A stretch of DNA of 64,000 bases from Vibrio aestivus (GTDB lineage: Bacteria > Pseudomonadota > Gammaproteobacteria > Enterobacterales > Vibrionaceae): NCBI GenBank assembly GCA_003263845.1, contig JYJN01000059.1, positions 1 to 64,000 of the forward strand. The letters run 5' to 3'. Positions 53,095 through 62,442 of this stretch are shown here, piece by piece. How positions within the stretch are numbered: position 1 is the first letter of the stretch; each line of letters starts with the position of its first letter. The translations under genes were made by a program, and so were the position numbers. The notes beneath the pieces were generated by a model. The model was not told the origin of the DNA. It saw nothing but the letters and a program-made list of their open reading frames with translations, and did not search any database.

Positions 53095-53880
53095 TTACTG
53101 AATTTTCAGATGAGCAAGTAATGTTTCTTCGTCTAGTTGGTATAGCTCATCCAACAGGTTCAACTGTAAACTACCTGGGCCACGTGCGTTTTCAGCCGCG
53201 ATTTCACCAACTACACCCAATACCGCTGCTGCCGCAAGCCCTGTGTCATCACCAATCGCGGCGAACGCACCAGTCAGGGCAGTTAACGTACAACCCATAC
53301 CTGTCACGTAAGGCATCATCTCATGGCCATTGTTCAATGCCGTCGTTGAGTCTTTCGTCACAACATAGTCCGTTGCACCTGAAATCACGACACTTGCCCC
53401 GTACTCAGCAACCAAAAAGTTAGCTGCCCCAATTGCCGCATCGCTGCTATCAAGCGCATCAACCCCTTTGCTTTGAGCTGCTTCACCTGCAAGGGCGATG
53501 ATTTCAGACGCATTACCACGAATGATTAGCTTGTCGGCAAGGCGAGCAATCTCGCGTGAGGTTTCTGTACGCAGCTTGCTCGCGCCGCAACCAACAGGAT
53601 CCAAGACCACGATTTTACCGTTTGCATTGGCTTGCTCGACTGCATATGTCATTCGAGGCGTCCAAACACTGTCTAACGTACCAATGTTAATCACAAGTGA
53701 ACCTGCAAATGACATCATCTCTGCTAGCTCTTGCTGTGAATGGGCCATGATAGGAGATGCACCAATCGCTAACAGCGCATTAGCCGTGTTGTTCATGACA
53801 ACGTAGTTGGTGATGTTCACGACCAGTGGTTTCTGTTCACGAACCGCATTCAAGTGTTGAACAATAGTTTGAGTTTGCAT
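53095..53880 (-). CDS. thiM: Hydroxyethylthiazole kinase
   Basis: 261 residues, phosphorylates the thiazole alcohol for salvage. ribokinase-like fold with [42 protein letters not shown] and the anion-hole and catalytic GMGCTLTAL, where Cys is the usual ThiM catalytic-loop residue. AAGGA SD. 59 bases after tenA. Confidence 0.95.
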   Translation of the reverse strand: MQTQTIVQHLNAVREQKPLVVNITNYVVMNNTANALLAIGASPIMAHSQQELAEMMSFAGSLVINIGTLDSVWTPRMTYAVEQANANGKIVVLDPVGCGASKLRTETSREIARLADKLIIRGNASEIIALAGEAAQSKGVDALDSSDAAIGAANFLVAEYGASVVISGATDYVVTKDSTTALNNGHEMMPYVTGMGCTLTALTGAFAAIGDDTGLAAAAVLGVVGEIAAENARGPGSLQLNLLDELYQLDEETLLAHLKIQ

Positions 53881-53939
53881 GATTAATCCTTACTTAAAGC
53901 TGCTTGTTTCTAATCGCATAATGACTCGTTTCGTGGTTA

Positions 53940-54608
53940 CTAAGAGTTGGAAGCATTCAACCCCTGCTGCCAAAACGCGATCTCCATGCGGGTTGCGGTT
54001 TTGAAGATGTGTACAAGGTTTTGACCACGCTCGCTATTGATATCAATTTCAGCTAGCTGTTGATCAAAGAACTCTGCGCCCGTTGCGACACCCGTTTGGA
54101 ACTCTTCGCCGCCGTACATCTCAATCCAACTGCGATAAGGATTACCTTCAATCTTGGTCTCATCACTTTCGAGCAGCGCTTTACCAATCACCGCATAGCC
54201 AATAGAACAAGGAGCGAGAGCGGCGTAAAGATCCACTAAGTCACCCGCCATACCTGCATCAAGCACATAACGTGTGTAAGCCACCGTACCAAAATCTTCT
54301 GGCTCATTTTCTAGATCCGATTCTGTTAATCCCCAGTTTTCACAATAAGTGACGTGATGAGCAATCTCAGAGTCCAATAGAGCATGAACACTTGGCAGCG
54401 CACGACGCATATCCGACAGGGTTTTCGCCTTGTAAATCGCCAGTGCATAAGCACGAGCATACTGTTTTAGAAACAAGAAATCTTGCTTCAGATAATGGAG
54501 GAAGCACTCATGAGCCAACGTGCCTTTGGCCAGCTGCTGTACAAAGTCGTGATCAACATATTGCTGCCAATCGTCGTGACAGGCGTTGATTAAATCTTGA
54601 TATTGCAT
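53940..54608 (-). CDS. tenA: Thiaminase II / aminopyrimidine aminohydrolase
   Basis: 222 residues, all-helical TenA fold. FLHYLKQDFLFLKQYARAYALA, the nucleophilic Cys in APCSIGYAVIG and late YGGEEF are typical. TenA hydrolyses aminopyrimidine products of thiamine breakdown to HMP, fitting with the neighbouring ThiXYZ importer for pyrimidine precursors. 39 bases after thiY. Confidence 0.95.
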   Translation of the reverse strand: MQYQDLINACHDDWQQYVDHDFVQQLAKGTLAHECFLHYLKQDFLFLKQYARAYALAIYKAKTLSDMRRALPSVHALLDSEIAHHVTYCENWGLTESDLENEPEDFGTVAYTRYVLDAGMAGDLVDLYAALAPCSIGYAVIGKALLESDETKIEGNPYRSWIEMYGGEEFQTGVATGAEFFDQQLAEIDINSERGQNLVHIFKTATRMEIAFWQQGLNASNS

Positions 54609-54647
54609 CTCTCGTTCCTAGAATCCGTAAAGCCCTGGATTAGTTAA

Positions 54648-55601
54648 TTAGTTAGCTTGTAAAATATAGTCTTCTGCTTTAGGCAGTGTTTTGATGATGC
54701 CTTGCTTGTACATGAACTCGGCGTAATCGTCGTAGCGTTTCAGGTCGACTGCAGATGGGCGCAGAGCAAAGCGTGTTAGCGTATCGTTCCATGCACGTTG
54801 GTTCAGTTCGTTGTTTAGCGTATCAGGCGCGTAAGCCACAAACTGTTTCCACGAGTCTTCAGGGTGATTAACGATGTATGTAGTTGCTTGCTCTAGCGCT
54901 TTGTTAAATGCAGCGATCGCGTCTTTATCGAACGTCTTTGCGTTAGCTACAAACACAAGCTCATCGTATGTTGGTACCCCGTGCTCTTCTGGGAAGTAAG
55001 CTTTCGCTTTGTAACCTTCAATATCAAGTTGGTTCGTTTCAAAGTTACGTAGGCCACCCCAAATCGCATCAACTTTGCCGGATGCTAGAGATGACGACAG
55101 TGCCCAACCAATGTTGATGATTTCAACTTCAGAGAACTTCACGTTCTCCTGAGCAAGCATGGTGCTGATAGTAGCCTCTTCGTTACCTGCGATAGCGATA
55201 CCGATTTTCTTACCTTTCAGGTTAGCAAGAGAATCATACTTACCGTTATCCAATACCATGAGCGTGTTAAGCGGTGTCGCAATCAAAGTCGAAGCGCGCA
55301 CAAGAGGCAGGCCTGCAGCCACATCAATGGTCAAACTTGGTTGGTAAGACACCGCTAGATCAACACGACCAGCCGCCACTAATTTTGCTGGGGTACTTGG
55401 GTCCGCTGGCTCTTGAATTTCTACCTCGATGCCCTGCTCAGCAAAGTAACCGCGCTCGTGTGCGATTACGATTGGACCATGGTTTGGGTTCACAAACCAA
55501 TCGAGCATCAGCGTTAGCTTTTTCTCTGCAGCAGAAACCACAAAAGAAGTAGACAGCGCTGCCACCGCTAGTAGAGTCGAAAGTAGTTTAGTTTTATTCA
55601 C
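54648..55601 (-). CDS. thiY: Pyrimidine-precursor ABC transporter, binding protein
   Basis: 317 residues, NMT1/THI5-like fold with signal peptide (cleavage near VSA-AEK). LMLDWFVNPNHGPIVIA and GRVDLAVSYQPSL are family motifs; ThiY binds N-formyl aminomethylpyrimidine. GTG start with AAAGGA SD. Follows the permease gene. Confidence 0.9.
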   Translation of the reverse strand: MNKTKLLSTLLAVAALSTSFVVSAAEKKLTLMLDWFVNPNHGPIVIAHERGYFAEQGIEVEIQEPADPSTPAKLVAAGRVDLAVSYQPSLTIDVAAGLPLVRASTLIATPLNTLMVLDNGKYDSLANLKGKKIGIAIAGNEEATISTMLAQENVKFSEVEIINIGWALSSSLASGKVDAIWGGLRNFETNQLDIEGYKAKAYFPEEHGVPTYDELVFVANAKTFDKDAIAAFNKALEQATTYIVNHPEDSWKQFVAYAPDTLNNELNQRAWNDTLTRFALRPSAVDLKRYDDYAEFMYKQGIIKTLPKAEDYILQAN

Positions 55602-55634
55602 AACATTTTCCTTTAAGTGAATTAAATAAATGCG

Positions 55635-56435
55635 TTACTGGTTTTCCCAAGGAATCAATTTCTTAAGAAGTCGATCAGTAACGAAGTACAGCGAGATAGA
55701 CAGCACCGCTAATATGAATAGCGCTGCGAACATCTCATCAATAATCATGCGCGCATTAGCCTGTAGCATTAGATAGCCAAGTCCTGCGCTGGAGCCCACC
55801 CATTCGCCGACCACAGCACCGATTGGGGCAATCACCACTGCCACACGGATACCCGATGCCAGTGTTGGTAACGCGGCAGGCAATCGAACATGGCGCAGCA
55901 ACTGCCATTTGGACGCACCCATGGTTTTAGCAAGATCTAAATAGCCCGTCGGCGTATTGCGCAGTCCGTCGTAACAGCAAGTTGTCACAGGGAAGAAGAT
56001 AATGATTGCTGCCATGACCACCTTTGAGGCAATGCCATAGCCGAGCCAAAGCATCAAAACCGGTGCGATGGCAAAGACAGGGATAGCTTGGCTCGCAATC
56101 AAGATCGGTAAGAGCCAACGCTTCAGTGGTTCAAACAGCAGCATTTGAAGCGCAAAGAACAGCCCCATGGTCAAGCCAAGCAGCAAACCAAGCAGGATTT
56201 CTTGTGCCGTCACCCACGTATGTCGAAACAGCACTTCGTGACGCTCAAACAGGGTGATCAACACATCCAGTGGCGCAGGCAAGATAAAGCTTGGCATATC
56301 GAATACCACCACCACGCCATGCCACAAACCTAGGATAATAAGGGTAGTTATCGCCACTCGAACAAATGGATGCGTAACGCGCTCTTTCTTCGCTACCGCT
56401 TCAAGAGATGACGTCTTCGCTTGAGAGTTAAGCAT
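55635..56435 (-). CDS. thiX: Pyrimidine-precursor ABC transporter, permease
   Basis: 266 residues, six TMs, EAA loop KTMGASKWQLLRHVRLPAAL, of the SsuC/TauC class used by ThiX. ATG 56435 overlaps the end of thiZ by eight bases. GTG 56441 is an alternative. Confidence 0.9.
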   Translation of the reverse strand: MLNSQAKTSSLEAVAKKERVTHPFVRVAITTLIILGLWHGVVVVFDMPSFILPAPLDVLITLFERHEVLFRHTWVTAQEILLGLLLGLTMGLFFALQMLLFEPLKRWLLPILIASQAIPVFAIAPVLMLWLGYGIASKVVMAAIIIFFPVTTCCYDGLRNTPTGYLDLAKTMGASKWQLLRHVRLPAALPTLASGIRVAVVIAPIGAVVGEWVGSSAGLGYLMLQANARMIIDEMFAALFILAVLSISLYFVTDRLLKKLIPWENQ

Positions 56436-57201
56436 AATCACTCTCCAACTGTTCTAGAATCGACTGTTGTAGCTGTGCACATTGTGCATCAAGCACTCTC
56501 GGTGGATGCGTTTTCGGTACTTCAAGCGACTGTGCATTAGCCGGCGCGCCTTGCAAAACATAAAGTCGCTGTGCTAAGCGAACCGCTTCTTGAGGATCGT
56601 GAGTGATCAGTACAACGGTTTTGTCTTTCAGTAATTCCGCCGACAAGGTTTGCAGCTTATGACGTGTCACTGCATCTAAGGCAGAAAATGGCTCATCCAT
56701 TAAGACAATTGGTTTGTCTTGCATAAGCGTTCTGGCGAGCGCCACGCGTTGCCTCATGCCACCAGAAAGCTGGTTGGGTTTTGCGTGTTTGTAATCAGCT
56801 AACCCCACTTGCTCTAACAAGGACTTAGCTCTCTGCTTCACATCGTGTTCAGGTCGCTCACTTTGGTTGGTTTGCCCAAACTTGCGGCTTAAGCAGACGT
56901 TATCAACAATGCTCAACCAAGGAAGAAGCAGATCTTGCTGCGCCATGTACGCGACTCTGTCGCTCAGTGGCAGGCCATCATCCGTCGTCAAATGTCCGCA
57001 CCACTCTACTTTGTCATCAAGCAGGCCAGCAAGATATCGAAGCACGGTGGTTTTTCCGCAACCGCTGCGGCCCAATAGCGTCGTCCACTGCCCTTTAGGG
57101 ATCGTGAGGGTAAGGTTAGCCAAGGTTGGTGCTGAGGTATCCAGGTAGCGAAGTGACGCCCCTTTGATCTCAACACCAATCGCACTTGCAGAACTCACCA
57201 T
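56428..57201 (-). CDS. thiZ: Pyrimidine-precursor ABC transporter, ATPase
   Basis: 257 residues. Walker A GRSGCGKTT, Q-loop YMAQQDLLLPW, signature LSGGMRQRVALAR, Walker B IVLMDEPFSALD and H-loop LITHDPQEA are complete. ATG 57201 with AGGT upstream lies five bases after thiD. Part of ThiXYZ. Confidence 0.95.
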   Translation of the reverse strand: MVSSASAIGVEIKGASLRYLDTSAPTLANLTLTIPKGQWTTLLGRSGCGKTTVLRYLAGLLDDKVEWCGHLTTDDGLPLSDRVAYMAQQDLLLPWLSIVDNVCLSRKFGQTNQSERPEHDVKQRAKSLLEQVGLADYKHAKPNQLSGGMRQRVALARTLMQDKPIVLMDEPFSALDAVTRHKLQTLSAELLKDKTVVLITHDPQEAVRLAQRLYVLQGAPANAQSLEVPKTHPPRVLDAQCAQLQQSILEQLESDYA

Positions 57202-57205
57202 TCTT

Positions 57206-58075
57206 TTACCTACACGTCTTGGCTGAGTTAGCACGCTGGGTCAACGCATAAAAGTGATGCACTGGGCCATGACCTTGACCAATCTCCAGTTCATCGGCAT
57301 GAGCAATCGCTTCAGAGATGTAATGCTTACCGAGCTTCACCGCTTCAATCAGATCATTACCTTGAGCTAGGTAGGAAGCAATTGCTGACGACAATGTGCA
57401 CCCTGTACCATGGGTATTCTTGGTTGGGAATCGCTTAGCACTGATCAGTTCAGCGCTGTCTTGCAAAATGAGAAGATCATTACTGTTGTCGTCTTTTTCA
57501 AGGTGGCCACCTTTTAGCAGCACCGCTTTCGCGCCAAGTGCTCGAAGTTCGTCAACCATAGCGGACATCTCTTCTTCGCTTTGCGGCACTGGCTTTCCAG
57601 TTAACGCCGCCCCCTCAGGTAGATTTGGGGTAATGATATCGGCCATTGGGATGAGTGACTGTTTAAGCGTACTGATAGCGGACTGCTCCAATAACAAATC
57701 ACCACTGGTTGCGACCATTACTGGGTCCACAACCAAAAACTGAGGTTGATACTGTTTGAGCTTTCGCGTCACAACGTCAATGATTTTCGAATCTGCCAGC
57801 ATACCGATCTTAACCGCCACAACATTAAGATCGCTAAATACCGCATCAAGTTGGCTTTCAACGTGATCAAGTGGAATAGGAAAGATTGCCGACACACCTT
57901 GGGTGTTTTGAGAAGTAATGGCCGTGATCACCGAGCAAGCGAAGCTACCCGTTGCAGACATGGCTTTAATGTCAGCTTGAATACCGGCACCACCACCGCT
58001 GTCTGAGCCTGCGATAGTCAGCACTATAGGCGTATTAGTTGGCTCTGAAGAATGATGAGGTGTGTTAAGTGTCAT
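57206..58075 (-). CDS. thiD: HMP / HMP-phosphate kinase
   Basis: 289 residues from ATG 58075 (GGAG SD). Ribokinase fold: LTIAGSDSGGGAGIQADIKA, VLLKGGHLEKDD, and the C-terminal NTHGTGCTLSSAIA with the anion hole. Makes HMP-PP, the ThiE co-substrate. First gene of the operon, under the riboswitch at 58215-58318. Confidence 0.95.
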   Translation of the reverse strand: MTLNTPHHSSEPTNTPIVLTIAGSDSGGGAGIQADIKAMSATGSFACSVITAITSQNTQGVSAIFPIPLDHVESQLDAVFSDLNVVAVKIGMLADSKIIDVVTRKLKQYQPQFLVVDPVMVATSGDLLLEQSAISTLKQSLIPMADIITPNLPEGAALTGKPVPQSEEEMSAMVDELRALGAKAVLLKGGHLEKDDNSNDLLILQDSAELISAKRFPTKNTHGTGCTLSSAIASYLAQGNDLIEAVKLGKHYISEAIAHADELEIGQGHGPVHHFYALTQRANSAKTCR

Positions 58076-58626
58076 GGTTGCTCCATCTGTCAAATGACGT
58101 AACAGAGCAATTAGGCACATCAAACCAAACGTGAACGTTGAAACTGCGTCAGGATTCCCGGACACAAACACCGTCTTAGATCAGATCGGTACTCCAACGA
58201 ATTCAGGTTGAAAGTGCGAATAGTTCCCTACGTCAGTACTAACTGAATCAAGTTCAACGGGTCTCGTTTCCGATCTCAGCGCATACGCAACTTGGCGTAA
58301 TTGCTCCCCGACTATTGGCAATAATTTATGTAATTGAGATTTAGTTTATAGCCAGTTTCTTCAATTTACTATCAACTTATCAATATTGTTTTCTTTTCGC
58401 CATTTACGCAAACGATACACTCAGAAAGACTCTAATATAAGACAATGATAATTAATGAATTTTATAGATTTCTCTCTATTACAAAACCTATGGTTAAAAC
58501 GTAATCAACTGCTTATTTATAACCCTTAAAAACCTTATAAACTTTGCCCTTTTACGGCTATTTTTGCTAACTCTATTCAACCAATTTGTCATGACTCAGT
58601 TTAGTAGATGTTCAACCGACTGCATT
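58076..58626. other. Leader of the thi operon and flanking region
   Basis: Holds the riboswitch and about 140 bases of expression platform before thiD. The rest (58319-58626) is AT-rich; no gene seen. Confidence 0.6.
58215..58318 (-). promoter_or_regulatory. TPP riboswitch (THI element)
   Basis: Read on the minus strand: CGGGGAGC, then the thi-box GCGCTGAGATCGG, GAGACCCGTTGAACTTGAT, CAGTTAGTACTG and GTAGGGAACTA, all parts of the TPP aptamer in order. It lies 140 bases before thiD and should switch the operon off when thiamine pyrophosphate is plentiful. Confidence 0.95.
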
Positions 58627-59121
58627 TTAATGATGTGGGTATGAAGCATTGCGTGGGGCGTTGTAAACTTTTAGCTTGGCAAACTGATTGTGAGCTTGTT
58701 TGATGTGCTCGAACTCAAGCTGCCACTTTGCGCTTCGCTGAGCAAAGCAAAATGCCTCCATTGTTCTTAGAAGCGTGCACGAGTTCGCTTCAATAACCTC
58801 AAAACACGCTTCGACCAACGGCATAGATTCTAATGAGAGGAACTGCATTAACGCATAGCTTTGATGAATCGCTTCAAACGCGTGTTCCTGTTTGCCTAAC
58901 TTGTTCAAAATCTCAGACTGAGCAATGGCGCAGTTTCTTGCGCCGATAAGCAGGTTTTGAAACTGACACGGTTTAAGCTGCTCATACTCAAGGGCATTGT
59001 GAATATGCGTTGGAAGGTATTCAAGCACATTTGCGTAAAGTTGATGCGCCTCGTTTAAATACCCTTGTTCTAAAAGCTGATCTGCTTTTAGGTAACTCGA
59101 CCAGCATTGTTGTATGTCCAT
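58627..59121 (-). CDS. TPR-like protein preceded by a Fur box, unknown function
   Basis: 164 residues, all-helical with TPR-like helical pairs (ADQLLEQGYLNEAHQLYANVLEYLP, then NKLGKQEHAFEAIHQSYALM). No signal or TM. AAGGA SD seven bases before the ATG. A strong Fur box lies 70 bases upstream, so it is probably made under iron limitation. The family is not recognised. Confidence 0.65.
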   Translation of the reverse strand: MDIQQCWSSYLKADQLLEQGYLNEAHQLYANVLEYLPTHIHNALEYEQLKPCQFQNLLIGARNCAIAQSEILNKLGKQEHAFEAIHQSYALMQFLSLESMPLVEACFEVIEANSCTLLRTMEAFCFAQRSAKWQLEFEHIKQAHNQFAKLKVYNAPRNASYPHH

Positions 59122-59190
59122 ACGCTTATCCTTTTAAAGCCTTGTGCTTTGAAACAATGGACACTATTAAAATGGAAACCGAATCCAATT

Positions 59191-59209
59191 GCAAATGATT
59201 ATCATTAAC
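59191..59209 (-). promoter_or_regulatory. Fur box
   Basis: GCAAATGATTATCATTAAC matches 15 of 19 positions of the Fur consensus. It lies between the stop of the AraC-type gene and the start of the TPR-like gene, so it should control the latter. Confidence 0.7.
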
Positions 59210-59235
59210 ATAAGAGGCTATTCTATAGATATCTG

Positions 59236-60104
59236 CTAGAAAAAACCAATCGGTAAATAGAAGTCCAACTCAAACTTCTCGTTCTCATCAATGAAATGGT
59301 TTTGATGGTAGTGGGCATATGCTGGAGTAGAACGAAGCTTGAATCCTGATTTCGGCAGCCAGTGCTCGAGAATTAGAGTGATTTTGGGCAGTAAGTCACC
59401 GTAGGTACCCTCCAAACGAAACACCGCATGCAAGCTCCTGGAATCACAAATTGGTTGACCACACCACGCACGGGGATGGGTCTATCAATTTCAATGCATG
59501 CCACGTAACGACACTGTTTAAGCTCTATCCACGTTGGGTTGGAATGATGCAGCCCATACTGAACCGAGAAATCACGCCCCTCTGTCATCGCCCATGCTTT
59601 CAAAAGCCGCCATGCATTGGCAATTGAACGGTTGTAGCCTGTGTGCCGAACATACGCTGCCATACGTGAAGGTACCTCAACGATCTTCGGGCTAGGCAAG
59701 CTATCTGCGGTAATTTTTCGGTAAGCTCGCGCGATCTCTTCATCTTTTAGAAAAGGTTTAGCCGAGATTTGTTTGTCTTGTTTTCGCCACTCTTTAGGAG
59801 ACATTTTGAACATCTCTTTAAAAGCGCGATTGAATGACGAGGCTGAGCTAAACCCGCTCTTTTGCACGATATCAATGATGGATGTTTGAGGATCGAACAT
59901 GAACTGATTTGCAGCGTATTCCATCCGAATTCGACGAATATACTGATGAACAGACTCCCCAACCACGGATTTGAAAGTTCGATGAAAATGTTGTTCTGAA
60001 TAAGAGGCTACTTTAGCCAAGTCGCGAGCAGCTAATTCGCGGCTAATATCCTGATGAATATAAAAAAGCACATCATTAATGCGCGACTGTTGGTTTTTAT
60101 TCAT
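59236..60104 (-). CDS. AraC-family regulator with GyrI-like effector domain (one frame break)
   Basis: About 289 residues. The AraC DNA-binding domain comes first (AARDLAKVASYSEQHFHRTF and QKSGFSSASSFNRAFKE), as in Rob, and a GyrI-like ligand domain follows (about 130-289). ATG 60104 with AAAGGG SD. The break at 59436 (one T missing on +) restores VIPGSLHAVFRLEG. Divergent from the aminotransferase gene with tandem repeats between, so probably its regulator. GyrI-like domains bind small hydrophobic or drug-like compounds. Confidence 0.85.
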
Positions 60105-60150
60105 GTTCCCTTTCATTCATCCTAAAAACGCCTGCCTGATTGTTTAAATA

Positions 60151-60190
60151 GCATAAATGGACAAGTTTGTAAGCATAAATGGACCAACTT
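60151..60190. promoter_or_regulatory. Tandem direct repeats, likely operator
   Basis: GCATAAATGGACAAGTT (60151) and GCATAAATGGACCAACTT (60173) repeat every 22 bases, two helical turns, as AraC-type or MocR-type proteins prefer. They lie between the two divergent genes. Confidence 0.55.
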
Positions 60191-60248
60191 ATTTTTCCAA
60201 CAATCAATATGATCATTCCAATAGCCAAATTCAACTAACGGGTCTCAC

Positions 60249-61437
60249 ATGGAAATTGCTAAGTCAGTTCAACAGATAAAACCATCCTATATTCGAGAAA
60301 TACTGGCTGCTGCCAGCGACAAAAATGTCATCTCTTTAGCCGGCGGTTTACCTGACGAAAAAACGTTTCCTATCGAGTTGATGAAGCCGACAATTGAAGC
60401 ATTGCCACAAATGGAAAACGTGTTTCAATATGGGTCAACAGCAGGTTATCAGCCCCTTATCGACCATTTGACCGAGGCCTATGACTTGCCAGCGTCTCAT
60501 AGCGTGATGACATGTACTGGATCTCAGCAAGGTTTGGATTTGATTGCCCGAGCTTATGTTGATCCGAATGATACCGTTGTAATGGAAGCGCCCTGTTACC
60601 TTGGTGCAATGCAGGTATTCGGTTTGGTTCAAGCTAACATCGTTACGGTCTCTCAAGACGAATTTGGTCCAAACATCAAAGAGCTGGAAGAGCGCTTTCG
60701 CACTCAATCGCCTAAGATGTTTTTACGCCGTTCCTGACTTCCATAACCCTACAGGCGTTTGCTGGTCATTAGAGAGACGCGAACAAGTGGCTGCACTTTG
60801 TACTCAATACAACGTCGCTTTGATTGAAGACTCACCATATCGAGAACTTCGCTTTTCTGGCAATGCCCTACCCATGGTTTCCGAATTTTGCCCAGACCAC
60901 TCTATTGTCTTACGCTCGTTTTCTAAAGTTGCGTCACCCGGTTTGCGCGTGGGAACGGTGAGTGGGAAACACAGCTATTTAGCGCCTATCATCAAGATCA
61001 AGCAAGGCGCTGATTTGCATTCTGCTGTCCCTGTTCAAGCCATAGTTCACGGCTTGTTGCAGCATGAAGATTTTCCTAAACACCTAGATAAAATGCGCCA
61101 GCTATATAAGAAACGCCACGATACTATGTTTGAAGCGCTCAGAACTTACCTACCTTCTGAGTGTAAAATCACACCTGCGGAAGGTGGAATGTTTATATGG
61201 GTGACACTGCCTCAATGCGATACATTCGAACTCGCAAAACAGCTACTTGCCAACAATGTTGCTGTAGTACCTAGCCCGGTGTTTTACCCAATACCAGAAA
61301 CGGCTCCGTCTGCCATGCGCCTAAACTTCACTAATGCCACATCAGAAGAGTTAGTGGTTGCGGTGAAGCGCATTGCTGAGGTGCTTAAACGCACAGATAC
61401 TAAAGAAGTGATTTGTGAAGAAGAAACTTTTGCTTGA
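60249..61437 (+). CDS. PLP-dependent aminotransferase, MocR/2-aminoadipate type (one frame break)
   Basis: About 395 residues, fold type I. SLAGGLPDE, TCTGSQQGLDLIAR, FHNPTGV, IEDSPYREL, PLP Lys in RSFSKVASPGLRVG and a late Arg in MRLNFTN are typical. No helix-turn-helix is fused, so it is an enzyme, not a MocR regulator. The T5 run at 60720-60724 should be T4, restoring PKMFYAVPDFHNP. It may transaminate a basic or dicarboxylic amino acid. Confidence 0.85.
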
Positions 61438-61571
61438 AGGTGTACACCACAATAGATGGAAAGACATAAAAACAAGCAGCCACAACATTATAGCCCGAGA
61501 GCGCTTATTGGGCTGACAGATGAATAATTTATGTGGCCTGCTAATCTGTAAACGGGTAACAAAACCTAGGA

Positions 61572-62333
61572 TTAGTAGTCGCCGTTTTCAACCTTTATAA
61601 ACTTTTTGAGATGATGCATCATTTCATGCTGTTGCTCCTCGGAGCTCGCATAGATTAGAAAATAAAATTCCTTATTTTGACTAAAAAGTTCATCACGGGG
61701 GCCTAAGTCATTTTCTAGTTCAATCCGAGGCAAGACTCGACGATAGATAAGTCCATTCCTAAGCTTCATACAAGTATTGTCGATCATTGCATATTCAATT
61801 TCCGGGTGAAAAGGACGAACTCTTTGTCTTGGCTTGTTTGTTACCCCTGCCATCTTGAACGACATGAGAAGCCCTGCACCCGCTCCAATCAACATCATAG
61901 GCCCAATTAACACCACCGCTATAGCGGAAATAGCGATACCGACATACCCTGAGTAACGCAATGCCGCAAAGCAAGCATCGGGAACTATTTTCAGGTCACT
62001 GACTATCAAACCCTTTTCCGTCAACGTTACAGTTTGTTTAACATCTGGGTTACCTGCAAAGTAGCAGTAAGTTAGAACTCCGCCGGAGAAAATAAGTACC
62101 ATCAAGCCAACCGACCAATGATCTTGATAAACTACCAGCCACCAGATAAAACATAGATTGACCAAACCATAGAAGGACCATACTCCTATGTTAATAAAAT
62201 ATAGTGCATCGAAGGGTGGGACTTTTACGACTTCATACTCATAAACTACATCTGCATCAAGCACTTCTTGCAACTTGGCTTGTTGGTATTCAGGCGTCAA
62301 TTCTGGTAGTGAATCCAGTGGCGTGTACATCAT
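61572..62333 (-). CDS. Membrane protein of unknown function
   Basis: 253 residues from ATG 62333. The reading frame is open further upstream but there it overlaps the BspA-like gene in another frame. Four hydrophobic segments: about 42-62, 70-90, 130-150 and the Gly-rich IGPMMLIGAGAGLLM. The rest is soluble with a PH-like character (TVTLTEKGLIVSDLKIVPD), ending in acidic-basic FIKVENGDY. It lies 110 bases after the BspA-like gene, same direction. Family not recognised. Confidence 0.55.
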   Translation of the reverse strand: MMYTPLDSLPELTPEYQQAKLQEVLDADVVYEYEVVKVPPFDALYFINIGVWSFYGLVNLCFIWWLVVYQDHWSVGLMVLIFSGGVLTYCYFAGNPDVKQTVTLTEKGLIVSDLKIVPDACFAALRYSGYVGIAISAIAVVLIGPMMLIGAGAGLLMSFKMAGVTNKPRQRVRPFHPEIEYAMIDNTCMKLRNGLIYRRVLPRIELENDLGPRDELFSQNKEFYFLIYASSEEQQHEMMHHLKKFIKVENGDY

Positions 62334-62442
62334 TGCTTGTCGCTTTCTCTTACTATAAATAGACTTCTCGGTATTCTTACTAAATTGGTGGCCAAATTTA
62401 CTGAAAATATCGCTACATGACTTGAGGTAAAACTCGAAATAA

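Noticed and set aside
58441..58459. Fur-like GACAATGATAATTAATGAA before the thi leader
   Set aside because: Only about 13 of 19 matches in very AT-rich DNA, and the operon is already explained by the riboswitch.
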